Origin: Platerodrilus igneus
Taxonomy: Eukaryota; Arthropoda; Insecta; Coleoptera; Lycidae
Assembly: GCA_036346225.1 (NCBI GenBank)
Contig: JARFIW010000942.1
Span: 2,625,001-2,689,000 of the forward strand
Reading direction: 5' to 3'
Length of the DNA: 64,000 nucleotides
Numbering within the stretch: position 1 is the first letter of the stretch; the number at the start of each line of letters is the position of its first letter. Shown in pieces: positions 54,188 through 64,000 of the stretch. The notes beneath the pieces were generated by a model that was given only the letters and a program-made list of their open reading frames with translations, made no database searches and was not told the DNA's origin. The position numbers and the translations under genes were made by a program.

Positions 54188-54350
54188 GGTTTCGCTTAAT
54201 TTCTGCTTCGAGTTTGTTGTAGTTAATTGTTGGTTCCGAGTTTGTTGTAGTTAATTTTTACTTCGATTTGGGTTTTCGTTAATTTGTGTTCCGATTTGGT
54301 TTCGCTTAATTTCTGGTCCAATTTTTGTTTTGCTTTTGGCCTGATTTTTT
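54188..54350 (+). repeat. Degenerate tandem repeat, about 27-bp units
   Basis: Units such as CGAGTTTGTTGTAGTTAATT and CGATTTGGTTTCGCTTAATT repeat five or six times; same structure at 62228-62390. Confidence 0.7.
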
Positions 54351-54821
54351 GTTTGCGGCCAAGTTACTACATGATCCTTTTCTCGGCCTGATACCACTTA
54401 TGTTTTCGTCCCTTACGTCGAACTTGTAGTTATTTCTTTTCTTTATTTACTGTGAGTTCGATCTTCCTAAATTTTAGTTGTGGTTTCTTTTAATCGCTCA
54501 ATATTATTGGTTGGCTAATTTCAGATAATTGGACTTGTGTTTTGGCCAATAACTAGTCCATTGAAACCCCGACGCCCAAGATTTCTTTTTCTTCCTTCCT
54601 CTCTGTATATTTTGTTCTCCGTCAAGTCTAGAAGTAGGTTTTTCTCCAATTTCTTTTATTCTACAGCCCTATCCTACTTTCTATTTGGTAGTGTCGCTCC
54701 TATTGGTGTCGGATATGTTTTAGATTGTCCTGTATTTGCAATAATTTTATTTTGAGCTTTTATCGTGTTACGGTTAGCCTTTACTTAGTTACTTTCCAAT
54801 TTATCTTATATTCTTACTAAA

Positions 54822-55760
54822 ATGACTGATTATAGGTTGGTGGTGTTTAATATAATCTGTAAGAGACGGCAGAAGTCATCCGAAAGCATTACTAACTATT
54901 TCGTGTGTATGACAGGCCTGTTTTGGAACTATGGTTCTTTTAGTAAAGATGTTCAATTGTCCGTTTTGCTTCGTAACCTCGATCCATTTTATAGAACCCA
55001 TTTGCCTACCGTCCACTCTTTTCAAGAGTTAAAGGACGAATGTCTGAAGTTAAAACCGGCAAATTCTGGCCGATAATTCCGTATCACCTAGTCACGACCT
55101 ACATACTTTTACTGCTGAACCGGAATCAGCCCCTCCATAGTGCCTAAATCAGTTGCTACTCCTTTTTGGCTTCCTACCAAGTCTTCCTGTGTGGGAGTAG
55201 AATTTGAAATTTTCTGGTAACTCAAACACTCTTACCGTACATGATTTTGGGCCGGATCGAAGAACTCCGACGAACTCACCATGTGTCGGAATTGCAGTTA
55301 TTTGAGTCTGCAGTGGATTTGTTTGAGTCAAAAGCTTTATTTTGGTATCTGGTATCGGCATAGGTTTTCTGACTGAAAGTCGTTTTCCAATTTACTGATT
55401 CAACATTTTGAACCTCTGGATTTTGCTTATAAGTTTGCTACTACTGAGGAAAATACTTTTGCTTCACATTATCGAGTTGTTAAGATTTCTCCTACGCCTA
55501 CGAGTAGATCCGATACTTCTTCAGTACGTTCTACTGTTCTTCTTCATAGTTCTGCTTCTACTCGTCAGATACTTGCTTTAATTGCGACAAACCTGGTCAT
55601 ATTTCGACACGTTCTACTCGTTCTCAAGTACTTCATTGCCGTGGTTGCGGACATAAGGGAGTTTCTCGCCGCAACTGTCCAAACTGTCATCCTACTACTA
55701 ATAGGTCTTCAAATAATACTTTAACTTCTGTTCTCAGCTCTAGTAGGCAAACTTTCTGGT
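54822..55760 (+). pseudogene. Gag of the second gypsy-like element, copy with frame breaks
   Basis: Same content as 62885-64000: MTDYRLVVFNIICKRRQKSS to about 55076, then the capsid N-lobe region and zinc-knuckle region in other frames. Three-base loss in an A-run at about 55060 and further small losses break it more than the other copy. Considered a lower-quality or decayed duplicate. Confidence 0.7.
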
Positions 55761-55979
55761 CTTAATTTTACGTTCCTCTGTATCTCATCCAGGTCATCCT
55801 GCTACTACTATTAAAACCTACTCCTTTCAGCAAATATAATTTCGAACAACATTTCTTCCGTCTCTAGTTCTACATCCTATTCTACTCTTCCTTCTTTTCG
55901 CCCTACTTATTCACTTCGCCCCAGACTGTACCTCCACCACCCTTACAACCCATGCTTTCAATTAGTGACTTAGCTAGCT

Positions 55980-56240
55980 TCTCATGAGTTTGTTCCCGCT
56001 TTCTTGAACGATTCTACCCAAGAAATTCCTGTCGTGTCTGCAATCTCAAATGTCGCTGAAGTGACGATTACTTCTAATTCAGTCTGCAAAGGTCTTCTCG
56101 AAGTCCATGAACCTGTATCTTTAATGCCTCTTCCAGGTTTTGTCAAAATTTTACCTGTTCCTGCTTTCTTAAATGTTTCGACTCGAGAAATGTCTGTCAT
56201 GACGGCAATAACAGCCGTAGCTGAAGAAGATAATTTGTAA
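55980..56240 (+). other. Downstream open frame with an internal peptide repeat
   Basis: Open from about 56004, it encodes STQEIPVVSAISNVAEVTIT and, 54 codons later, STREMSVMTAITAVAEEDNL, each preceded by VPAFLN. It follows the gag zinc-knuckle region and may be its continuation. No protease or RT motif is visible, so the family is not confirmed. Confidence 0.35.
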
Positions 56241-56259
56241 TAGAATACAGTAATACAGT

Positions 56260-56850
56260 AATACTAGCAGTAAAAGGGCGACTGACTTTTTCTAGCAATT
56301 ACAAGAATAGCAGTAGCGCAGAGAATGGGTATGCATGTATTATACGGTTGCTGCAAAATATGTTGTTTACGCGTAGCTCGGATGTTTAATTGATCACGAC
56401 TTAAAGATCCCTCGGAGGTTTAAATTCTCGGTCCATTGTCGTTTGAAAAATGTTTGTAAATTATCAGAGCAGGAGCGGTTGAAGTTTAGTTAGATGGATG
56501 ATTGACTGAGTTTCTACCTTTACGAGGGAATTGGAAGTTGACAGACATCGAGCATCTAATTCTTATTTGGACGATATCAAGTACTTACCGGTTCTAGAAA
56601 TCATTACGTGCGATCGACCGCTATGCGAAAGTGTAAAAGCCTACAGAAGCAAAATTTAATTATCATACGAAAAAGCGCACGATTTGCTATAGAAAGTATA
56701 AAAATTGGTGCTTTGCATCGGTCCTAACAGTAAGGAGAGTGACTTTCTAGCAATTACAAGAATAGCAGTAGCGCGGCGAAGGTATGCATGTATTATACAG
56801 CGCATTGTTGCTATAAAATATGTTAGTTTACGAGAAGCTCGAACGTGCAC
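56260..56850. repeat. Direct repeat of about 120 bp, 467 bp apart
   Basis: Copies near 56277-56390 and 56738-56845 share TCTAGCAATTACAAGAATAG, CAGTAGCGC, GGTATGCATGTATTATAC and AAAATATGTT. Roughly 350 bases of unassigned sequence lie between. Confidence 0.8.
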
Positions 56851-58187
56851 AAATTAAATTTTAATCTATAATTAACCACGGTCTAAATTGGGAATTAATG
56901 GTTAATTTTAATACTGCTAAGCATATACTTTGTTGGTGATTCATTTGGAAAATATTCAAGCCTACCATTTCCTAAAAGTTATTTAAATTAAATTGCTTTA
57001 TTAGTAAGTATCCTGTAGACAGCAAGTTGGTATTTTCTTAGTAATGGTTTAAAGTGTTTTTGGTTATAGTAGCACTGCATCTTCTACAGCACGACTTGCA
57101 GACAACTTTGTGCGGTGCTACCACCTTGATTTTAATATGGTCCTTAAATGATTGAGTTTGGCTCCAGAAAGACAGTATTGGCTAATATTGAGAGGGGATG
57201 ATTTATGTTATGTCGTTGAAATTACACTAAGAATAAATAGTCTTAATTATTATTTTATACAAAGTATGTGGTGTTGTAAAATGTAGAATTAGGATGTCAA
57301 TGAAGTAAGAGAAAAGTTTCAGTGCTAACTGAAAATACTATGGATCGACTACAGATGACTAACACAAAAAACAGTTACTAACTTCTAACTACTTAGACCC
57401 ATAGTATTATGAACGCGTTGAAAATAATATTCTTAAATGTAAATATTTACTTAACAGTGTACCATAATCGTTATATTTCTTGACAAGAATCGTTTATAAA
57501 ATCTCACATATCTTCCTGGTTAATGAAAATACGGTGATCTTCAATGTACTCTAGTATGAAATATTAGAGAATAAAAATCATATAAAATTAAAAAAGAACA
57601 TAATAAAGGAAATTTATGTATGATATAACATAAACTTTGAAATAATTAAATTTACATTTATATAAGTATACATTACAATAACATAAGGAATATAGACTTA
57701 TTATAAAATTCAACTTCTTTTTATATCTTAAGTATAAACATCTTTTACAGTTACTGTGTAACGATTTATTATAAGTTTTAACAATTATATAAATTTTAAT
57801 TATATTTGTAAAATATTAGATAATGTCTGTAAAATTAAGTATTGTATTTAAAATTAAATGTAGAAATTATATAACTATTATCTATAAATTATTCAGTTGA
57901 ATTACTGTTTTAATTTTTGATATAATTATAATGTATACTAAATTATAACTCAATCGTAATAAATCGTACCTGTTATAATTAATTATAAATTATTATACAC
58001 AAGTTATAAGTAATGTTACGAGAATGCTTAGTAATAAGTTATTGTATGAGCATTGAAGACTTGATATTTCTCAGTAATGTGCAAACTTGCTGAAGGATCT
58101 GTGAATAACGTTCTGTTGCAGTTCTTGACTATAGTTTAGTAAGATTATATTTTATTTTGCTACTATACATCGAATGCATTTATAAAT
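56851..58187. other. No feature recognised
   Basis: About 1.3 kb of AT-rich sequence without genes, element ends or clear repeats. Confidence 0.55.
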
Positions 58188-60430
58188 TGAAGTAGTTGGC
58201 GTTGTTTGGGGGTGCGCCATCTTTGTAAATTTTTAAGTCTTGTTCATGGGTTGGTCCAAGCTTAAATTAATTGCAGCTTTAGACTCTTAAGGAAATTTGA
58301 GTCTATTTAATGTTTTGTATGCTAAGAAAGTGTTTATAAATAAAAAAGTAGGCGCGGGGTTTTAATTCGATAAGGGTTGGTCCAAGATTAAAAGTAATGT
58401 GTGATTGGAACTCCCAAAAAAATTTAAATCCATACGATACTCTACACACTAAGAAAATATTTATAAATAAAAAATATATTCTGACATAGATTTTAGGATG
58501 TGAGGTTGAATGTGGAAGTTGTAAAGTGGAAGGTAGAATGTAGAAGCTAGAATGTGGAAGGGAATGTGAAGGGAAAATATGGAAAGTAGAATGAAGCAAA
58601 GACAAACTAACAAGGTAATTAGGATAATGTATGTCTATCTCCCTTCTACTCACATATAGTCCATATAGAGAAAATTACATGTAAAATCTCATCTCCCGCA
58701 AGTCGTGTCGTATGCAAGTAAATCTCCATCTGACGCTTTTTGTCACATACCCTATACTATTATAACAATCAATGACTGGAACAGAATTACTTAAAGCTGT
58801 CGTAAGCCATATACATTTTTAGAAGTAAGGGCTCCTTAAATATTATGCCGTGGGGTTCCTAAGTTATCAGCGCCGCAGCTGGCTGGACGTTCTCTCTGGC
58901 TATATTTAAGAATTGAATAAAACTTTCATTTTGCCATTCACCACATAGGATAATTATCAAATTTAAATTTGTAAATTACAGCTTTATTCTCTAAATCTGT
59001 GTAATTTCCAGGCGTCATTTATACATAAATTTCCTTGCAATACACGCTCGAATGGCGTCAAAATTACGTTGCTATGCAAAAATCGTCATTATTTTTCACC
59101 CCAGTTTTTCCCCTGTGCTGTACCCTTTACTCTTCTTGGCTTTGAATTTCTAAGAAGCTGTTTTGTTCGTCAGTTCGATTATAAGATAACTCCGCATGCT
59201 GAATTTAAATTTGTATAGAAGGAGATTTCATCTAGATTCACAAGGCATTGAAATCACTGCGCTTCATTAACGTCGAAAAATTAAAAGAAAGAATGAATAT
59301 TTATCAAAAGCAGAAGTTGTTGTGCTAGAAAGATAAGTTTATATTAATAATGCTGAAACCGGGGAAAAACAGGCAAACAACTGTGTCACGCAGAATGAGG
59401 AAACTTTTCCAACTTATATAATTAAAGTCGATCTCCCTTTGGACAAGAAAATTATTAAATGAAAGTTTAACAGATAATTAATTGAAACTTTATAAACCAA
59501 GATTATATTTTACTCGGAGTTTTGTCAAAACTAAGTTTAAGAATGAAAGTGCATAAATCCGTTCCAAACATTGTTGCTCTATTTGCTTTTGTTTTACAGC
59601 TGAACATTCAGAAATATCTTAAGGAAGAAATTTTACTTTACTACAGAATCCTTTACGGTGAATATTCTACTTAGTTGCTTTTTGTTATACTGTAAGGAGG
59701 AAAGTTTTGGTAAGTGGCACCCAACTTTACGACATTCAGGACCGGTTTATTAATGCCCAGTCAATTCTTAAACCTACCTATCTGCCAGTTAGTGACAACC
59801 TTGGGTTGAACTGACAGCACTGTGTTACACTATTTATCAAAGTGTTTTAAAGTCGGAAACAATTTTTTTGTGTAACAAGATTCGCTTAAAATTATTTATT
59901 TGCAAACCTACATAAGGCTTTCCAATGCATAATAAATCTTTGGTCCCACGTGGAAAACATCAAAATATCCGTTATTTTCTAGTTTAATTCAATCTGTTAC
60001 GTTTATTTTCAGGATAAATTAAATACCCCGTCTTCCCTTGTTAATTCACTACCCGTGCGAATAAATTCCGTTTCTATTCTTAAATTCTTCATCAACATCC
60101 TATATACTTTACCTGTTCCGAATAAACCCGCTTTACAATAATTTTTAAAGCAAAATCTATTTGCTTAGAAACAACAAGTTTATGATAAAATGTAAATAAG
60201 TCAATACCTTGTTTTAGGTATCCTTTAATTTGTTAAAGATTCCGATAACGTATAATTGTTTTCTCTATTGTTTCAGTTTACAGACTCGTCGAACTGAGGT
60301 CACGCACTATCCGACAAAACAGTGTTTTCCAGTTTCTTAATCGCGTCTTGATAACAATATTACTTTGAGCACGGTCATTTTCGTTCTTCTTTCCTTGTTC
60401 TTTTTTTAGGCTACGTCAATGCACGTAGCA
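58188..60430 (+). repeat. LTR of the second gypsy-like element
   Basis: Starts TGAAGTAGTTGG and ends ACGTAGCA (TG...CA), 2243 bp. Its end and spacer (TAAATTTT) resemble the left arm of the palindrome at 22388. It contains a possible mini-exon 59600-59709 (acceptor TTTGTTTTACAG, donor TTTTG|GTAAGTGG) and another acceptor CTTTTTTTAG ending at 60409, so an intron of 700 bases could lie inside the LTR. The antisense ORF at 58303-58653 has no support. Confidence 0.75.
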
Positions 60431-60439
60431 TAAATTTTA

Positions 60440-60462
60440 GTTCCCAACGTGAAGCCCCGATT
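60440..60462 (+). other. PBS-like site
   Basis: AGTTCCCAACGTGAAGCCCC, eight bases after the LTR end; degenerate match to the tRNA-Lys complement. Confidence 0.5.
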
Positions 60463-60518
60463 AGGTTCGTGTAACTTTGACCCGATTTTGTTTTAGTTAA
60501 CGGTTACTTCGAATTGAC

Positions 60519-60812
60519 GGCTCCGTGGCGTAGTTGGTATGTGTGTGACTACTACGCCCAAGGTCCCGGGTTCATATCCCGACACGGTCAGCTTGAAAAA
60601 TGTTAGGCGAGCATTTTTCACAAAAATACCCTCGTTCGGATGAGAGGTAAAATGGAGGTCCCGTGTGTGTGTGTTGTCAGGCACGTTAAAGATCCCTAGC
60701 TTGCTTGGAACAGCAAGGGTTCGGCAAAATTCAAAATTTTTCAGGTAAAAAACTCACTTCCTGGCCAATGTAGTACCTTCGGGTGGAGCATTAGAAAATC
60801 ACATGTAGGGTG
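60519..60812 (+). mobile_element. Full-length SINE in the element leader
   Basis: GGCTCCGTGGCGTAGTTGG (box A) and GGTTCATATCC (box B), followed by the family body with GTTAAAGATCCCTAGCTTGC and GGAACAGCAAGGGTTCGGC, ending near CACATGTAGGG. About 294 bp, same as the copy at 11710-12003. Antisense ORF 60493-60684 is spurious. Confidence 0.88.
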
Positions 60813-61247
60813 TTTGTAATCCCTTTACAAAAGGCTCTGACAAAATCTTTAAGGAGCTGAAATATTTAAAGGTGGCTTTACATTATGCGATTTTAATGCA
60901 TTGTAAGGCATTGCATTGTATGTCACTTGCATGTCATTTCCTTTTTACACTTGCTGCAATTTGTATTCCATTTTAGCTTAATACGTAGTGTTACAAACCA
61001 ATGAAAATAAAATTTCACTGATGGACAATTTGAATTTTTTACCCAAATATATATAACAGGAACTGTACTAATATAATATTCAAAAGCATAATAGACTATT
61101 AAAGTAATTGTTCAACAGATGTAAAATTATCCTAAGATAAATTGCAATTATACAATTTTCTTTTCTTATTTTATTGAATTTTGGTTATTTGTTGTTTTTT
61201 GTATTAAATTTATTATAGAAAATTAGTTAATATACGTAATTCCTCTC

Positions 61248-61271
61248 AGGGGCCTGTTTCTTTCTAAACAG
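61248..61271 (+). other. Small perfect hairpin
   Basis: CCTGTTT CTTTCT AAACAGG forms a 7-bp stem; also present in the other copy near 53242. Function unknown. Confidence 0.5.
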
Positions 61272-61987
61272 GTACGGGCATGGCAAACCCGAGGTACCCG
61301 AGCTCAGCTGTACGCTGTCTAACACCTATCTTCCTTCAGCAAATGTAGTGATCTGCACTATTTCCTTTAGTCGATTCTCATTGGTTGATAATTATTGCAA
61401 GTATTATAGAGTAAACTTCGATATTCGAGAGCATTTTTGAACAGCGCGGTAACCACTTCCAGGTTTCCGAACGTACTCCGTAACGTCAGAATTGACCGTT
61501 GTAGGGGCAATCGATATTGTTTAGAGGATATAACTAGACTTGGTTTCAGATTTCAAAATGGAAGGTCGAAAAGCGTCTCTTGGCGGTTTTATTAAAGTAA
61601 TGTTTTTAATTATATGCTATTTTGAGGTTATCTGATTGCATCGAAGCTTAAGTTATTTATAAATTTTGTCGTTTATTTTCGGAACCATTGTTGTATAACT
61701 GAGAATCTTTACCCTAATGTTTATACATTGTAACATTTTACTTCGGGACAGAGGAATGGAAATTATAATACAAGTAATCTCAAATATTATTTTAAGGCCT
61801 CTTACTATGACATTATTTTTATTGCTGTTGGGTATAGAACGGGATTTTGAATTTGTCATCAGGTATTACTCATGTTGATTGGGCAGTTTATGTTAGTAGT
61901 TATCTTCGCAGAATATTTTTGTTCTGTTATCTTCGTTTCATTCTGAGTAAATCGGGTTGAACCTGCTATACGCATTGCTTGTATTCA

Positions 61988-62216
61988 CGCCCAAGGTCCC
62001 GGGTTCGATTCCCGACACGGTTTGCTTGAAAAATGTTACACGAGCATTTTTCACAAAAATACACCCTCGTTTGGATGAGAGGTCCCATGTGTGAGTGTTG
62101 TCACGCACGTAAAAAATCCCTACCTTGCTCGGAACAGCAAGGGTTCGGCAAAATTCAAAATTTTTCAGGTAGAAAAAACTCCTTTCTTGGCCAATGTAGT
62201 AATCACATGTAGGGTT
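61988..62216 (+). mobile_element. 5'-truncated SINE
   Basis: Begins at CACGCCCAAGGTCCCGGG, contains box B GGTTCGATTCC but not box A, and ends near CACATGTAGGGTT. It carries CGTTTGGATGAGAGGT where the full-length copies have CGTTCGGATG, so it belongs to another source copy. Confidence 0.85.
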
Positions 62217-62227
62217 ACTTTGAATTG

Positions 62228-62390
62228 GTTTCGCTTAATTTCTGCTTCGAGTTTGTTGTAGTTAATTGTTGGTTCCGAGTTTGTTGTAGTTAATTTTTTT
62301 TACTTCGATTTGGGTTTTCGTTAATTTGTGTTCCGATTTGGTTTCGCTTAATTTCTGGTCCAATTTTTGTTTTGCTTTTGGCCTGATTTT
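62228..62390 (+). repeat. Degenerate tandem repeat, about 27-bp units
   Basis: CGAGTTTGTTGTAGTTAATT and CGATTTGGTTTCGCTTAATT variants, as in 54188-54350. Confidence 0.7.
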
Positions 62391-62884
62391 TTTGTTTGCG
62401 GCCCAAGTTACTACATGATCCTTTTTCTCGGCCTGATACCACTTATGTTTTCGTCCCTTACGATCGAACTTGTAGTTATTTCTTTTCTTTATTTACTGTG
62501 TGAGTTCGATCTTCCTAAATTTTAGTTGTGGTTTCTTTTTTAATCGCTCAATATTATTGGTTGGCTAATTTCAGATAATTGGACTTGTGTTTTGGCCAAT
62601 AACTAGTCCATTGAAAACCCCGACGCCCAAGATTTTTCTTTTTCTTCCTTCCCTCTCTGTATATTTTGTTCTCCCCGTCAAGTCTAGAAGTAGGTTTTTT
62701 CTCCAATTTTTCTTTTATTCTACAGCCCTATCCTACTTTCTATTTGGTAGTGTCGCTCCTATTGGTGTCGGATATGTTTTAGATTGTCCTGTATTTGCAA
62801 TAATTTTATTTTGAGCTTTTATCGTGTTACGGTTAGCCTTTACTTAGTTACTTTTTCCCAATTTATCTTATATTCTTACTAAAA

Positions 62885-64000
62885 ATGACTGATTATAGGT
62901 TGGTGGTGTTTAATATAATCTGTAAGAGACGGCAGAAGTCATCCGAAAGCATTACTAACTATTTCGTGTGTATGACAGGCCTGTTTTGGAACTATGGTTC
63001 TTTTAGTAAAGATGTTCAATTGTCCGTTTTGCTTCGTAACCTCGATCCATTTTATAGAACCCATTTGCCTACCGTCCACTCTTTTCAAGAGTTAAAGGAC
63101 GAATGTCTGAAGTTAAAACCGGCAAAAATTCTGGCCGATAATTCCGTATCACCTAGTCACGACCTACATACTTTTACTGCTGAACCGGAATCAGCCCCTG
63201 CCATAGTGCCTAAATCAGTTGCTACTCCTTTTTGGCTTCCTACCAAGTCTTCCTGTGTGGGAGTAGAATTTGAAATTTTCTGGTAACTCAAACACTCTTA
63301 CCGTACATGATTTTTTGGGCCGGATCGAAGAACTCCGACGAACTCACCATGTGTCGGAATTGCAGTTATTTGAGTCTGCAGTGGATTTGTTTGAGTCAAA
63401 AGCTTTATTTTGGTATCGTGGTAATCGGCATAGGTTTTCTGACTGAAAGTCGTTTTCCAATTTACTGATTCAACATTTTGAACCTCTGGATTTTGCTTAT
63501 AAGTTTGCTACTACTGAGGAAAATACTTTTGCTTCACATTATCGAGTTGTTAAGATTTCTCCTACGCCTACGAGTAGATCCGATACTTCTTCAGTACGTT
63601 CTACTGTTCTTCTTCATAGTTCTGCTTCTACTCGTCAGATTACTTGCTTTAATTGCGACAAACCTGGTCATATTTCGACACGTTCTACTCGTTCTCAAGT
63701 ACTTCATTGCCGTGGTTGCGGACATAAGGGAGTTTCTCGCCGCAACTGTCCAAACTGTCATCCTACTACTAATAGGTCTTCAAATAATACTTTAACTTCT
63801 GTTCTCAGCTCTAGTAGGCAAACTTTTTCTGGTCTTAATTTTACGTTCTCTTCTGTATCTCATCCAGGTCATCCTGCTACTACTATTAAAACCTACTCCT
63901 CTTCAGCAAATATAATTTCGAACAACATTTCTTCCGTCTCTAGTTCTACATCCTATTCTACTCTTCCTTCTTTTCGCCCTACTTATTCACTCTCGCCCCA
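62885..64000 (+). CDS. gag: Gypsy gag with capsid lobes in swapped order, zinc knuckles
   Basis: Frame 1 (62885-63286) starts MTDYRLVVFNIICKRRQKSS and contains LLRNLDPFYRTHLP, the C-lobe of a gypsy capsid. A second frame, from 63267, reads NLKFSGNSNTLTVHDFLGRI, then LFESKALFWYRGNRHRFSD and, after a TGA at 63444-63446, KSFSNLLIQHFEPLDFAYKF: this is the N-lobe, which normally precedes the C-lobe. It runs on to a knuckle CFNCDKPGH (63645) whose last Cys is replaced, and CRGCGHKGVSRRNCPNC (63708). The Thr/Ser-rich tail is open to the window end. The first knuckle lacks its final Cys. A rearranged gag, or two overlapping partial gags, is possible. Confidence 0.65.

Larger units (their letters stand above)
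50346..56240 (+). mobile_element. Gypsy-like element copy with systematically shortened repeats
   Basis: Collinear with 58255-64000 (LTR, PBS-like site, two SINEs, tandem repeat, gag), then extending about 300 bases beyond where the other copy leaves the window. It lacks about 70 bases of the LTR start. Relative to the other copy, homopolymers and small duplications are often one or more bases shorter, for example in the gag frame at about 55060, where A5 is A3 and the ORF is cut. Treat frame breaks here with caution. Confidence 0.75.
58188..64000 (+). mobile_element. Second gypsy-like element, plus orientation, cut by the window end
   Basis: Order: LTR (58188-60430), PBS-like site (60440-60462), leader with a full-length SINE (60519) and a truncated SINE (61988), a tandem repeat, then gag (62885 onward). 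Pol and the 3' LTR would lie beyond 64000 if present. Gag contains capsid motifs and zinc-knuckle motifs typical of insect gypsy elements. Confidence 0.75.

Noticed and set aside
63478..63795. 105-codon Leu/Ile-rich ORF near the window end
   Set aside because: It is an alternative frame over the gag zinc-knuckle region; the true frame shows CFNCDKPGH and CRGCGHKG.

Overview
The window reads as a piece of an AT-rich insect (at least arthropod) nuclear genome that is almost entirely transposable elements. The evidence is the mix of insect-type LTR retrotransposons (Ty3/gypsy, BEL/Pao, Ty1/copia), a tRNA-derived SINE family, RTE-like LINE 3' ends, many (TA)n microsatellites, spliceosomal splice sites, and one exon that resembles the insect axon-guidance gene commissureless. 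No rRNA or tRNA genes, CRISPR arrays or bacterial-style operons were seen.

Layout. 1-2427: part of a long antisense LTR. 2458-10112: a young but internally truncated gypsy-like element on the minus strand with two about 2.14 kb LTRs. 10304-10463: an orphan host-like exon. 11710-12003: a SINE with a 12-bp target duplication. 13810-16375: a decayed copia element (minus). 16905-18168: a broken TE-associated insect gene (minus). 18270-19867: a solo LTR. 21421-21866: the commissureless-like exon (plus). 22281-23198: a direct repeat, a palindrome centred on a tRNA-Lys primer-binding site, and a copia gag remnant. 24163-31129: a nearly full-length BEL/Pao element (minus). 31130-36070: LINE 3' ends, minisatellites and unassigned sequence. 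36071-45568: a chain of four long LTRs and one R-U5/PBS leader segment, joined to each other by (TA)n blocks; a second leader copy follows. 45987-64000: one intact and two defective copies of a second gypsy-like element (plus) carrying SINEs, separated by about 2.9 kb of very low-complexity sequence.

The common thread is a family of roughly 1.6-2.7 kb LTRs. Most have ends that are variants of TGCTGTGAT...ATCACAGCA and lie inside (TA)n. They carry a TATA box, a mid-LTR 5' splice donor and, in several members, a short array at the U5 end that repeats the LTR terminus plus a tRNA-Lys-like primer-binding site. This looks like repeated capture of the PBS/leader junction into the LTR, and is the most unusual structure here.

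Assembly quality limits many calls. The copy at 50346-56240 differs from that at 58188-64000 mainly by shortened homopolymers and short tandem repeats. The two gypsy LTRs also differ mostly in homopolymer length. Several frameshifts in gag, pol and the commissureless-like exon may therefore be consensus errors and not real inactivation. All homology statements are from reading motifs by eye and from memory; no search was run.
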